Assembly (NCBI GenBank): GCA_030998225.1
Contig: JAPYXD010000391.1
Location: forward strand, 434,001 to 498,000
Direction: 5' to 3'
Source of the DNA: Diplolepis rosae
Lineage: Eukaryota > Arthropoda > Insecta > Hymenoptera > Diplolepididae
Length of the DNA: 64,000 bases
Both the position numbers and the translations under genes were made by a program. A model generated the notes under the pieces. The model was not told where the DNA came from, made no database searches, and saw only the letters and a program-made list of their open reading frames with translations. Of this stretch, positions 27,050-38,815 are shown one piece after another (position 1 is the first letter of the stretch; each line of letters opens with the position of its first letter).

Positions 27050-27858
27050 ATTGCTTAGATATGAGTGTAAGAAAGTTTTGAGTATAGCTGAAGTATGGAT
27101 ACAAGACAAAGTTGAGTATTGTTAATATACGTATATGAGAACAATTTGAGTACTCTGCTTATAAATTAACATCAGAAGTTTTGAATATTGATTATATTTG
27201 TAACCAAATTAAAGTACTGCTAAAATATGGATATGTCACAAATTGACTACTGCGAAATTTTGGATAAAAAAATTAATTGAGTATTGCTTAGATATGAGTG
27301 TAAGAAAGTTTTGAGTATTGCTAATATATGGATATAAGAGTAAATTGAGTATTTCTTGAATATGAATTTTAGAAGCGTTTGAGTATTGCTAAAATATGGA
27401 TACAAGACAACGTTGAGTATTGTTAATATACGTATATGAAAACAATTTGAGTAGTCTGCTGATAAACTAACATCAGAAGTTTTTAATATAGATTATATAT
27501 GTAACCAAATTAAATATTGGCAAAATATGGGTATGTCACAAATTGAGTATTGCGAAATTTTGGATATAAAAATAAATTGAGTATTGCTTAGATATGAGTA
27601 TAAGAAAGTTTTGAGTATTGCTAATATATGGATATGAGAATAAATTGAGAATTGCTTGAATATGAATTTTAGAAGCGTTTGAGTATTACTAAAATATGGA
27701 TACAAGACAAAGTTGAGCACTGATAAAATAGGTATGTTAGAAGAAATTGAGTATTGCTTAGATATGGTTATAACGAGTCTTGGAGCATTGCTAAAATATG
27801 AATATAAAATCAAATTGAGTATTGCTTGAATATTGATATCAGAATGTTCCAAATATTG

Positions 27859-27859
<1 letters not shown>

Positions 27860-27892
<33 letters not shown>
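27860..27892. repeat. TA tract, about 33 bp
   Basis: Last tract of the well-ordered part of the array; a shorter one follows at 29,838-29,857. Confidence 0.9.
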
Positions 27893-27898
<6 letters not shown>

Positions 27899-30800
27899 CT
27901 TAGATATGAGTGTAAGAAAGTTTTGAGTATAGCTGAAGTATGGATACAAGACAAAGTTGAGTATTGTTAATATACGTATATGAGAACAATTTGAGTACTC
28001 TGCTTATAAATTAACATCAGAAGTTTTGAATATTGATTATATTTGTAACCAAATTAAAGTACTGCTAAAATATGGATATGTCACAAATTGACTACTGCGA
28101 AATTTTGGATAAAAAAATTAATTGAGTATTGCTTAGATATGAGTGTAAGAAAGTTTTGAGTATTGCTAATATATGGATATAAGAGTAAATTGAGTATTTC
28201 TTGAATATGAATTTTAGAAGCGTTTGTTTATTGCTAAAATATGGATACAAGACAACGTTGAGTATTGTTAATATACGTATATGAAAACAATTTGAGTAGT
28301 CTGCTGATAAACTAACATCAGAAGTTTTTAATATAGATTATATATGTAACCAAATTAAATATTGGCAAAATATGGGTATGTCACAAATTGAGTATTGCGA
28401 AATTTTGGATAAAAATATTAATTGAGTATTGCTTAGATATGAGTGTAAGAAAGTTTTGAGTATTGCTAATATATGGATATAAGAGTAAATTGAGAATTGC
28501 TTGAATATGAATTTTAGAAGCGTTTGAGTATTGCTAAAATATGGATACAAGACAAAGTTGAGTATTGTTAATATACGTATATGAGAACAATTTGAGTACT
28601 CTGCTTATAAATTAACATCAGAAGTTTTTAATATTGATTATATTTGTAACCAAATTAAAGTACTGCTAAAATATGGATATGTCACAAATTGAGTATTGCG
28701 AAATTTTGGATAAAAATATTAATTGAGTATTGCTTAGATATGAGTGTAAGAAAGTTTTGAGTATTGCTAATATATGGATATAAGAGTAAATTGAGTATTT
28801 CTTGAATATGAATTTTAGAAGCGTTTGAGTATTGCTAAAATATGGATACAAGACAACGTTGAGTATTGTTAATATACGTATATGAAAACAATTTGAGTAG
28901 TCTGCTGATAAACTAACATCAGAAGTTTTTAATATAGATTATATATGTAACCAAATTAAATATTGGCAAAATATGGGTATGTCACAAATTGAGTATTGCG
29001 AAATTTTGGATAAAAATATTAATTGAGTATTGCTTAGATATGAGTATAAGAAAGTTTTGAGTATTGCTAATATATGGATATGAGAATAAATTGAGAATTG
29101 CTTGAATATGAATTTTAGAAGCGTTTGAGTATTGCTAAAATATGGATACAAGACAAAGTTGAGTATTGTTAATATACGTATATTAAAACAATTTGAGTAG
29201 TCTGCTGATAAATTAACATCAGAAGTTTTTTATTTTGATTACATATGTAACCAAATTAAAGTACTGCTAAAATATGGATATGTCACAAATTGACTACTGC
29301 GAAATTTTGGATAAAAAAATTAATTGAGTATTGCTTAGATATGAGTGTAAGAAAGTTTTGAGTATAGCTGAAGTATGGATACAAGACAAAGTTGAGTATT
29401 GTTAATATACGTATATGAGAACAATTTGAGTAGTCTGCTGATAAACTAACATCAGAAGTTTTTAATATAGATTATATATGTAACCAAATTAAAGTACTGC
29501 TAAAATATGGATATGTCACAAATTGAGTATTGCGAAATTTTGGATAAAAATATTATTGAGTATTGCTTAGATATGAGTGTAAGAAAGTTTTGAGTATTGC
29601 TAATATATGGATATAAGAGTAAATTGAGTATTTCTTGAATATGAATTTTAGAAGCGTTTGTTTATTGCTAAAATATGGATACAAGACAACGTTGAGCACT
29701 GATAAAATAGGTATGTTAGAAGAAATTGAGTATTGCTTAGATATGGATATAAGGAGTCTTAGAGCATTGCTAACATATGAATATAAAATCAAATTGAGTA
29801 TTGCTTGAATATTGATATCAGAATGTTTCAAATATTGATTATATATATATATATATTATTGCTTAGATATGAGTGTAAGAAAGTTTTGAGTATAGCTGAA
29901 GTATGGATACAAGACAAAGTTGAGTATTGTTAATATACGTATATGAGAACAATTTGAGTACTCTGCTTATAAATTAACATCAGAAGTTTTGAATATTGAT
30001 TATATTTGTAACCAAATTAAAGTACTGCTAAAATATGGATATGTCACAAATTGACTACTGCGAAATTTTGGATAAAAAAATTAATTGAGTATTGCTTAGA
30101 TATGAGTGTAAGAAAGTTTTGAGTATTGCTAATATATGGATACAAGACAACGTTGAGTATTGTTAATATACGTTTATGAGACCAATTTTAGTAGTCTGCT
30201 GATAAATTAACATCAGAAGTTTTTAATATTGATTATATATGTAACCAAAATTAAATATTGCTAAAATATGGATATGTCACAAATTGAGTATTGCGAAATT
30301 TTGGACATAAAAATAACTTGAGTATTGCTTAGATATGAGTGTAAGAAAGTTTTGAGTATTGCTAATATATGGATATGAGAATAAATTGAGAATTGCTTGA
30401 ATATGAATTTTAGAAGCGTTTGAGTATTACTAAAATATGGATACAAGACAAAGTTGAGCACTGATAAAATAGGTATGTTAGAAGAAATTGAGTATTGCTT
30501 AGATATGGTTATAACGAGTCTTGGAGCATTGCTAAAATATGAATATAAAATCAAATTGAGTATTGCTTGAATATTGATATCAGAATGTTCCAAATATTGA
30601 TTATATATTATTGCTTAGATATGAGTGTAAGAAAGTTTTGAGTATAGCTGAAGTATGGATACAAGACAAAGTTGAGTATTGTTAATATACGTATATGAGA
30701 ACAATTTGAGTACTCTGCTTATAAATTAACATCAGAAGTTTTGAATATTGATTATATTTGTAACCAAATTAAAGTACTGCTAAAATATGGATATGTCACA

Positions 30801-31954
30801 AATTGACTACTGCGAAATTTTGGATAAAAAAATTAATTGAGTATTGCTTAGATATGAGTGTAAGAAAGTTTTGAGTATTGCTAATATATGGATACAAGAC
30901 AACGTTGTCTATTGTTAATATACGTTTATGAGACCAATTTTAGTACTGCTTATAAATTAACATCAGGAGTTTCAAATATTGATTATATTTGTAATCAAAT
31001 TAAATATTGCTAAAATATGGATATGTCACACTTTGAGTATTGCGAAATTTTTGATATAAAAATAAATTGAGTATTGCTTAGATATGAGAGTGTAAGAAAG
31101 TTTTGAGTATAGCTGAAGTATGGATACAAGACAAAGTTGAGTATTGTTAATATACGTATATGAGAACAATTTGAGTACTCTGCTTATAAATTAACATCAG
31201 AAGTTTTGAATATTGATTATATTTGTAACCAAATTAAAGTACTGCTAAAATATGGATATGTCACAAATTGACTACTGCGAAATTTTGGATAAAAAAATTA
31301 ATTGAGTATTGCTTTGATATGAGTGTAAGAAAGTTTTGAGTATTGCTAATATATGGATTTAAGAGTAAATTGAGTATTGCTTGAATATGAATTTTAGAAG
31401 CGTTTGAGTATTGCTAAAATATGGATACAAGACAACGTTCAGTATTGTTAATATACGTATATGAAAACAATTTGAGTGCTCTGCTTATAAATTAACATCA
31501 GAAGTTCTGAATATTGATTATATATGTAACCAAATTAAATATTGCTAAAATATGGATATGTCACAAATTGAGTATTGCGAAATTTTGGATAAAATAATAA
31601 ATTGAGTATTGCTTAGATATGAGTATAAGAAAATTTTGAGTATTGCTAATATATGGATATAATAGTAAATTGAGTATTGCATGCATATGAATTTTAGAAT
31701 CGTTTGAGTATTGCTAAAATATGGATACAAGACAAAGTTGAGTATTGTTAATATACCTATATGAGAACAATTTTAGTACTGCTTATAATTTAACATCAGG
31801 AGTTTTAAATATTGATTATATTTGTAACCAAATTAAGGTATTGCTAAAATATGGATATGTCACAAATTGAGTATTGCGAAATTTTGGATATAAAAATTAA
31901 TTGAGTATTGCTTAGATATGAGTATAAGAAAGTTTTGAGTATTGCTAATATATA

Positions 31955-33258
31955 AAGGGTTTTCCAATAGGGACATAACAATTTTATCTATGAATAAAAC
32001 ACAGAAATATTTGAGATATTGAGTTCAAATTTATTGTGGGTGTAGAGCAAGCATTAAATTTTATGAATGAAATTCAATATCGGTTATATGACCACCTCGA
32101 GGCCGTTTACAGCGGTCGATTCTTTGGACCCAATTTTCCACCACTCTGGCACACATTTCGACCGGAACGTTGGCAATTTCGCGTTGGATGTTGTCTTTGA
32201 GGTCGTCTAAAGTTGCTGGCTTGTTGGCATAGACCAGTGACTTGATATGGCCCCTTAAAAAGAAATCTAATGGCGGTATATCGCATGAACGAAGTCGGCC
32301 ATTCGACCGGACCGTTTCTCTAGATAACACGTTCACCGAATTTGCCTTTCAATAAATCGACTATGACGCGTGCTGTGTGGCTAGTGGCACCGTCTTGTTG
32401 AAACCACATATCGTTGATATCAAGTTCATCCAATTCTGGCCACAAATAATCTTCCAACATAGCACGATAGCGCTCTCCATTGACGGTAACATGGCGGTCT
32501 TTTTCATCCACGAAAAAATACGGCCCAATGACACCTCCGGCATGAAAACCGCACCAAACAGTCACTTTTTCGGATGCAACAGTGTCTCAAGAAGGACATT
32601 TGGGTTTGTTGCTGACCAATAACGCATATTTTGCTTATTAACAAAGCCATTGAGCCAGAAATGAGCTTCATCGCTGAAGATGATTTTTCAATGAAATTCT
32701 TCATTTTCTTCAAGCTTTGCCAGAGCCCAATTGGAGAAGTTTCGGCGTTCCAAATGATCAAGTGGCTTTAGTTCTTGAGTCAATTTAATCTTGAAAGCAT
32801 GTAGGCTAAGATCTTTCCGCATAATACGCCACTGTGTCGTTTGAGCGATGCCCAATTCTTGAGAACGACGTGGAATCGACTAATTTGGCTCATTTTGAAT
32901 CGATGCACTTACGGCTGAGATTATTTCTTCGCTTCCAGCAATACGACGTCTTTTTGGCACCGGAACGTCCAATAGTGTAAATTTGGTCTCAAATTTATCC
33001 ACTATAGCACGCACAGCCTGTCAGGTGGGACGATTATTACGGCTACAAATTGGAATAAGCGCTCTTAAAGTTGCGACCACCGACTCAGAATTCCGGTAGT
33101 AGTTTTTAATAATTTCCAAATGTTGCTGGTTCGTGAACATTAGCATGATGAAAATGTTGACTTTAACTAACGTTTTGACATTGACAGTTCATTAAAAAAG
33201 TTTAAGGGTGCGTTCATATAAAGATACGAAATTGTTATGTCCCTATTGGAAAACCCTT
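31955..33258 (-). mobile_element. Tc1/mariner element, DD41D (rosa-like) type, inserted in the satellite
   Basis: The terminal inverted repeats start AAGGGTTTTCCAATAGGGAC and match perfectly for about 30 bp at both ends. They are flanked by TA at 31,953-31,954 and 33,259-33,260, the standard target duplication. The length (1304 bp) is usual for mariners. The element lies in the diverged right part of the array and carries a broken transposase on the minus strand. Confidence 0.93.
32061..33146 (-). pseudogene. Broken mariner transposase (DD41D)
   Basis: Reading the minus strand from ATG at 33,146 gives an N-terminal DNA-binding part, then a DDE catalytic domain. The first Asp lies in IFSDEAHF, the second in WFQQDGATSHTA, the third in PPLDFF. 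The spacing between the second and third Asp is about 41 residues if the lesions are ignored, which fits the DD41D/rosa group. Lesions: stop codons at 33,021-33,023, 32,880-32,882, 32,688-32,690 and 32,320-32,322, and frameshifts near 32,565 and 32,300. The terminal repeats are intact but the enzyme is dead. The ORFs at 32,061-32,336 and 32,320-32,565 are surviving fragments of it. Confidence 0.9.
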
Positions 33259-33260
33259 TA

Positions 33261-35085
33261 GATATGAGAGTAAACTGAGTATTGTTTGAATATGAATATC
33301 AGAAGGTTTTGTGTATTACTAAAATATGGATATAAAACAAAGTTGAGCACTGATAAAATAGATATGTTACAACAATTTTAGTACTGCTTATAAATTAACA
33401 TCAGAAGTTTTAAATATTGATTATATTTGTAACCAAATTAAAGTATTGCTAAAATATGGATATGTCACAAATTGAGTATTGCGAAATTTTGGATATGAAA
33501 ATAAATTGAGTATTGCTTAGATATGAGTGTAAGAATGTTTTGAATATTGCTAATATATGGATATGAGAGTAAATTGAGTATTGCTTGAATATCAATTTTA
33601 GAAGCGTTTGAGTATTACTGAAATATGGATACAAGACAAAGTTGAGTATTGTTAATATACGTATATGAGAACAATTTGAGTACCCTGCTTATAAATTAAC
33701 ATCAGAAGTTTTAAATATTGATTATATTTGTAACCAAATTAATGTATTGCTAAAATATGGATATGTCACAAATTGACTACTGCGAAATTTTGGATAAAAA
33801 AATTAATTGAGTATTGCTTAGATATGAGTATAAGAAAGTTTTAAGTATTGCTAATATATGGATATGAGAATAAATTGAGAATTGCTTGAATATGAATTTT
33901 AGAAGCGTTTGAGTATTACTAAAATATGGATACAATACAAAGTTGAGTATTGTTAATGAACGTATATGAGAACAATTGGAGTACTCTGCTTATAAATTAA
34001 CATCAGAAGTTTTGAATATTGATTATATATGTATCCAAATTAAATATTGCTAAAATATGGATATGTCACACATTGAGTATTGCGAAATTTTTTATATAAA
34101 AATAAATTGAGTATTGCTTAGATATGAGTGTAAGAAAGTTTTGAGTATTGCTAATATATGGATATGAGAGTAAATTGAGTATTGCTTGAATATCAATTTT
34201 AGAAGCGTTTGAGTATTACTGAAATATGGATACAAGACAAAGTTGAGTATTGTTAATATACGTATATGAGAACAATTTGAGTACTCTGCTTATAAATTAA
34301 CATCAGAAGTTTTAAATATTGATTATATTTGTAACCAAATTAAAGTATTGCTAAAATATGGATATGTCACACATTGAGTATTGCGAAATTTTTTATATAA
34401 AAATAAATTGAGTATTGCTTAGATATGAGTGTAAGAAAGTTTTGAGTATTGCTAATATATGGATATGAGAATAAATTGAGTATTTCTTGAATATGAATTT
34501 TAGAAGCGTTTGAGTATTGCTAAAATATGGATACAAGACAACGTTGAGTATTGTTAATATACGTATATGAGAACAATTTTAGTACTCTGCTTATAAATTA
34601 ACATCAGAAGTTTTGAATATTGATTATATATGTAACCAAATTAAATATTGCTAAAATATGGATATGTCACACATTGAGTATTGCTAATATATGGATATAT
34701 TGAATAAATTGAGTATTGCTTTAATATGAATATCAGAAGGTTTTGTGTATTACTAAAATATGGATATAAAACAAAGTTGAGCACTGATAAAATAGGTATG
34801 TTAGAAGAAATTGAGTTGATATAAGGAGTCTTAGAGCATTGCTAAAATATGAATATAAAATCAAATTGAGTATTGCTTGAATTTTGATATCAGAATGTTT
34901 CAAATATTGATAATATATATATTATTGCTTAGATATGAGAGTGTAAGAAAGTTTTGAGTATAGCTGAAGTATGGATATGGGGAACAAATTGAGTATTATT
35001 TGAATATCAATATCAGAATATTCCAAGTATTTTTAAAATACGAATATGAAAATCGTTTAAGCATTGCTAACATCTCGACATTCGA
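33261..35085. repeat. Diverged right edge of the satellite array
   Basis: Monomers and partial 300-bp subunits continue to about 35,085 with many substitutions and deletions, including a short TA tract near 34,912. The 1119/819/519 order is lost. Confidence 0.9.
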
Positions 35086-35089
35086 AAAA

Positions 35090-36650
35090 ATAAGGCATAA
35101 AAGAATTGTTGTGTTAATCTTTTTGCGTACTGTTAAAGTTTAAATGATGATAGACATTGAATAAAAATGGTTGATAATCCCTTAGATGTTGTTCAATATT
35201 TAATTCACGTATTTTATTTTCGTTATTCGCACATAATAATATACTTTCTTTATTGTTTCAGAAATCGAATGTAACTATAAGGGTATCTATCTGGAAAGTA
35301 TGCTGTGATCAAGGAAATTTACATCGGTTCCAAAATTAATCACGTGAGGGAAAATTGCATCAAATATTAATTTTTAATGGACGAATTCATAAAAATAATT
35401 TCCGTTACAATTATTTAAAAATATTCTTAAGGATGATTTTCCAAATTTTGAAAACAAAATTTTATGCATTGTAAAAAATTTCGGAAAATTTCCCTTCAAT
35501 TTCTTAGGGATTATAACACATTTTTTGGGAAGATGATTTTCACCATTTTAGAGAATTTCTCTAAAATGTCTCGAAATTTACTAAAAATTTTAAAAAAGTT
35601 TCCTAAAATTTAAGGAGTTTCGGGAATTGTCCCTAAAAATGTTCGAGAAAATTCCGGAAACCTTGCGGAAATTAGCGCCGCAGAATTTAAGGGAATATTT
35701 CCCAAGGAATTTTTTTATAGTCTGTAATTTCGACAGAAACATGTAGAAACCTAAGATTAATGAAATTTGCTCATTTCTTAAATATCACACGCCCTTGAGC
35801 TTATAATTTATAATCGATAATTGAAAACAATGACCAATAAATAAACAATAATAAAATTTTCTTGAATTTATAACCATTTAATAGATGAGAATAAATGCTA
35901 TCCAATTTTTTCAAAAAGATACATAATGATACGTTGCAGAGCAAACTCTCTTGCTCATCTTACTCTAGGGTATTTTTTATTCGCTATACGTCGATTTAAA
36001 ATGTCTTTATTGGTTGCTCGTTTCCCGCGCTTGGGAGACAACCTTCCGTTCACGAAAATCATGCAAAATAGACATGAGAAAACCAAACTAACGTAACCAG
36101 GGTTGTGCGGTTACGCGTAACTCGAAGTTTTTTACGTAATATATGTTTTTTTACACGAAGTAAAATATCTATCTTACGTGATATACCCCCCCCCCCCCAC
36201 CCTCCATCTCTGATAAAAAAATTAATCGTGTAAAAAACTAGAGACGTAAAATACCCGGGGCGCGTCCGAATTGTCGATGAAAATTTTAACGTAGAATAAA
36301 GATACAAACAAGTTAAATATTTATTTTGTGGCTTTTATCAGTTATATTGCTGTAGCGTAAACCCAGCGTTCAGCTTGTTTGCTAGGGATCCTATGGTGAA
36401 AGTATATGCTTCGTAATATACTTCGCCGATTCGGGCACAGTCCTGGTAAAATACTGTGGAAATACTAAGCAAATTATTTACAGTAAATTACGTACCCATC
36501 TCTAAATGCAACTAAAAATGAGCACTTTTGTCGGAAATACGTGGTAATACAAGAACTTCCGGATAGGGACGCCAGTATCTGTACATCGAAAAAATGTCTG
36601 CCGCGTATGGTCTAAGCTAAGAAATGCGGGAACGGGAAACGGAAACGTAA
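35090..36650. other. Intergenic with GAAATTTCC-like words and a poly-C run
   Basis: 35,430-35,720 is a degenerate collection of GGAAATTTCC/AAAATTT words. A run of 12 or more C lies at about 36,186-36,198. 36,110-36,250 is rich in TTACGTAA-type words. 36,354-36,390 resembles 1600-1630. No gene is supported; the 82-codon minus-strand frame at 36,059-36,307 crosses the poly-C run and looks accidental. Confidence 0.4.
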
Positions 36651-36783
36651 AGAAGGTCTGTCTTTTTATAATTGTGTTGGAGACTTTTTCTAACGTTTGG
36701 GAAAAATACTTTCCCGACAGTCAACGCACAATAACAATCAGGAACGAAGAACTCCTGACTTTTATTGTGCTTAGACCCTTACC

Positions 36784-36832
36784 CATGGAGACTAGATATA
36801 AGGAGACCAATCTCTTATGTCCTTTCTCCATG
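36784..36832. mobile_element. Miniature palindrome made of P-like element termini
   Basis: A 49-bp near-palindrome starts CATGGAGACTAGATATAAGG and ends CTCCATG. The same 31-bp terminal motif (CATGGAGAC.AGATATAAGG then AGACCAATCTC) occurs in reverse at 62,012-62,042, and a variant at about 42,729-42,761. The length and the CATG...ATAAGG pattern recall the 31-bp ends of P elements. It is probably an internally deleted relic. Confidence 0.45.
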
Positions 36833-36855
36833 ACGATTACAATCAAAGATAAAGG

Positions 36856-37017
36856 CAGTGATCCCAGAACGTGGGAGCTGGCGGCCCCCACCATAGATGC
36901 CTCGAGCTCATTGTGTCTTACTCACTCAACCAACCTATGGCAGTCGAGCGAGGAAGAAGCCATGAGCTGGTGGGGTCTATGGTGGGGGCCGCCAGCTCCC
37001 ACGTTCTGGGATCACTG
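36856..37017. mobile_element. 162-bp hAT-type MITE, copy 1
   Basis: Ends are CAGTGATCCCAGAACGTGGG and its reverse complement; inverted arms are about 42 bp. It is flanked by the perfect 8-bp direct repeat GATAAAGG (36,848-36,855 and 37,018-37,025). A second copy of the same length is at 62,233-62,394. No coding capacity; the ORFs across it (36,674-37,108 and 36,871-37,092) are accidental. It sits exactly at the edge of the next MITE. Confidence 0.92.
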
Positions 37018-37021
37018 GATA

Positions 37022-37151
37022 AAGGAGGAATTACACCTCTACATTCAGGTATTATGCACGCAGGTTACCATGGTAACATTCTTTCCCACTAATATGTTAC
37101 CATGGTAACCTGAATGCATAATGCCTGCATGCAGAGGTGTAATTCCTCCTT
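37022..37151. mobile_element. 130-bp palindromic MITE with TA flanks
   Basis: The ends AAGGAGGAATTACACCTCT and its reverse complement are flanked by TA. The arms are about 60 bp and both contain GTTACCATGGTAAC. The TA duplication and small size fit a Tc1/mariner-type MITE. The 162-bp hAT MITE inserted within its left edge and duplicated part of it. Confidence 0.75.
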
Positions 37152-37204
37152 TAGTTATGGCGCGTCATTCTAGATATTCTACGTAAATTACGGATTTTAT
37201 ACAG

Positions 37205-37420
37205 TCGAAGGTCACTTGACTTCAAGTACAGACATGCCACAAAAAGCAAGCATTTTGCTTGCTTGCGCCTTTGCGCAAACATTTTGCTTGCTTGCGCAAA
37301 CATTTATAAGAGTAAAAGAGATGGGAAACATTTTGTCTCTCTCACTCTCATGAATTTTTGCACAAGCAAGAGAAATGCTTGCTTTCCGAGGTGTGTCTGC
37401 ACCAAGTATTATATCCATGA
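37205..37420. repeat. Imperfect palindrome with duplicated TTTGCTTGCTTGCGC words
   Basis: CATTTTGCTTGCTTGCGC occurs twice in a row at about 37,250-37,305. GCAAGCATTT at the left pairs with AAATGCTTGC at about 37,374-37,383, giving a foldback of about 170 bp. Words like ATAAGAGTAAA are shared with the next MITE. No gene; the minus-strand frame 37,212-37,490 lacks a motif. Confidence 0.45.
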
Positions 37421-37857
37421 TAAGGTTTTTTGGAAATAAGTTGACGATTCGCTGGTTACTGGCACAAAATGGAGGGAGTTGCATAGTCACAAACCGCGCA
37501 ACATTTAGACTGTTGGTGGAGCAAACAGAATAGGCGATTGTTACGCAGAAAATTATAAGAGAGAGAAAGAAAGCAGTATATTTATGTGTCTTTTTCTCAT
37601 GATTTTTTGTTTATACCGCGTAGAAACGTCACATGAAATAACAGAGGAATAGGGGTAAAATATTGAACCAATAAGATTATCGGATAGACTTAGGCAGCTA
37701 TCTCATTAGTTTAATTCTGTTTCCCTATGCCTTTAATATCCTATTTTCCTTGACATAGAACTGTGCCCTGAGAATTTATGAGTTTCTTACGAATTTACGT
37801 GTTAAATGAACGTAGAAAACCCATAGAGTTATTATAGATCGTGTAGACACGCAATAG

Positions 37858-38015
37858 GGGCATTTATATCTATCTGCCTGATCGGTGCAGACAGAAAATA
37901 CATAAGAGTAAAGGAGACAGACAGTTTAAAATTGGACAAAAAGAAAACGTCTGTCTTTTTTGCTCTTATGTATTTTCTGTCCGCACCGGTCAGGCAGACA
38001 GAAGTATAAATGCAC
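37858..38015. mobile_element. About 155-bp palindromic MITE
   Basis: The arms read GCATTTATA...CTGCCTG, then CAGACAGAAAATACATAAGA, and return as TCTTATGTATTTTCTGTC...CAGGCAGACAG...TATAAATGC. About 60 bp per arm pair around a loop of about 40 bp. No target duplication is certain and there is no coding sequence. Confidence 0.65.
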
Positions 38016-38366
38016 CATCAAAACACGAAATGAAGTTTTCACAAGTACTTAGGAATCTTCCCGATGAGGGCACGTGTGTTCCCTGGGTGCAAAATGGCGG
38101 CATCCACGGTTTATAATAATCACGAAGTAGTATAAGGAGACCTCACTCCTATGCAGCCTTTGGAAAATTTGGAGGCGTAGATTCAGATTTAGTTAGTTTG
38201 CATCGTTCGTTGCGCCGCTTGCGGAAAAGCGTTGCAACACAAGTTTCAAAAATGTCGGCGCTCATAATAATGTAAGCGTGATTTGTACATACAAAAATTA
38301 CCAGTCATTGCCATACATGTGCGAGAAGTTTCAAATATATTAATAAACAAGTGTGTGCAAGATAAT

Positions 38367-38471
38367 ATGGTCTATTGTTTTACTGATGGTTGCGCATCCA
38401 CGCGCTATGTTGGAAAGAAGAAAAAAGAAAAAGACAGACTGGAGAAACGTCACTTCTTTTGCCCTAGCACG
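38367..38471 (+). CDS. THAP zinc-finger exon of the P-like element (partial)
   Basis: From ATG at 38,367 the frame reads MVYCFTDGC, a Lys-rich stretch, then HFFCP. The Cys-x4-Cys near the N terminus and the later FF-x-P agree with the start of a THAP zinc-binding domain, the DNA-binding module at the N terminus of P-element transposases. The exon probably ends at 38,471 before GTCAGT, a plausible donor. Matching downstream exons with the Cys/His pair and the catalytic domain are not found here. Some THAP proteins are host genes, but the position between element ends favours transposon origin. Confidence 0.6.
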
Positions 38472-38564
38472 GTCAGTATGTTTAATTATTTTATAAATCT
38501 GTAATGTGAAGTACATTGATCTGTATTTAATTTTTGTGCTATTGCAACTATTTTATCTTGATCT

Positions 38565-38815
38565 CCTAGCCGAAAGTACGGTCCTCCCGGTCGCATTTCA
38601 CTACAGAAACAACGACTTTTGTGGCCGCTAAATTCATCGTATAATTCGTTTGTTTAATTTAATTTAATGTGACTTCATGCAATTACACGAAAAATCAATA
38701 TTAATATTGTTTTCTAAGAATAAATTTTCTCTGGTATTTGTTAATTTTAAAAAAAAATTTGATTTTCAATTTTTTTTTTTGCAGTTATTATATGATTGCA
38801 TTTCTTATTATAAAA
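38565..38815 (+). repeat. Dispersed repeat shared with 55,617-55,860
   Basis: The sequence from CTTGATCTCCTAGCCGAAAG to a TTTTTGCAG acceptor-like run matches 55,617-55,860 closely on the same strand. Here it lies inside the P-like element; at 55.6 kb it forms the left part of a TIR element. Either it is a nested insertion or a common part of both. Confidence 0.7.

Larger units (their letters stand above)
13241..31952. repeat. Three-level higher-order satellite array
   Basis: The basic monomer is about 33-34 bp (TTGAGTATTGCT + AAAATATGGATAT...). About nine monomers form a 300-bp subunit; for example GTTGAGTATTGTTAATATAC recurs exactly 300 bp apart near 14,048 and 14,348. One to three subunits plus a 219-bp segment form a higher-order unit ending at GAATGTTCCAA and, optionally, a TA tract. 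The GTTCCAA anchors lie at about 13668, 14787, 15960, 16779, 17962, 19104, 19923, 21064, 22183, 23324, 23875, 24694, 25882, 27011 and 27852. After subtracting TA length, units are 1119, 819 or 519 bp. Minus-strand frames of 70-155 codons recur in every unit; they come from a stop-poor repeat and are not genes. Right of about 27,900 the order becomes irregular. Confidence 0.95.

Noticed and set aside
13336..30593. Repeated 70-155-codon minus-strand ORFs with phrases such as YSYFSN and ILAILKTFL
   Set aside because: They recur in every satellite unit, change length with TA expansion, lack splice or promoter context, and follow from a stop-poor tandem repeat whose period is a multiple of three.
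12250..35085. CRISPR-like regular repeats
   Set aside because: The repeats are contiguous monomers without unique spacers, in eukaryotic satellite DNA.
36186..36198. Poly-C run as a G-quadruplex or regulatory site
   Set aside because: A single homopolymer run; it may be a sequencing or assembly artefact and has no gene nearby.
36674..37108. 144-codon plus-strand ORF
   Set aside because: It runs through two MITEs and a palindromic P-like relic; the reading frame is assembled from unrelated repeats.
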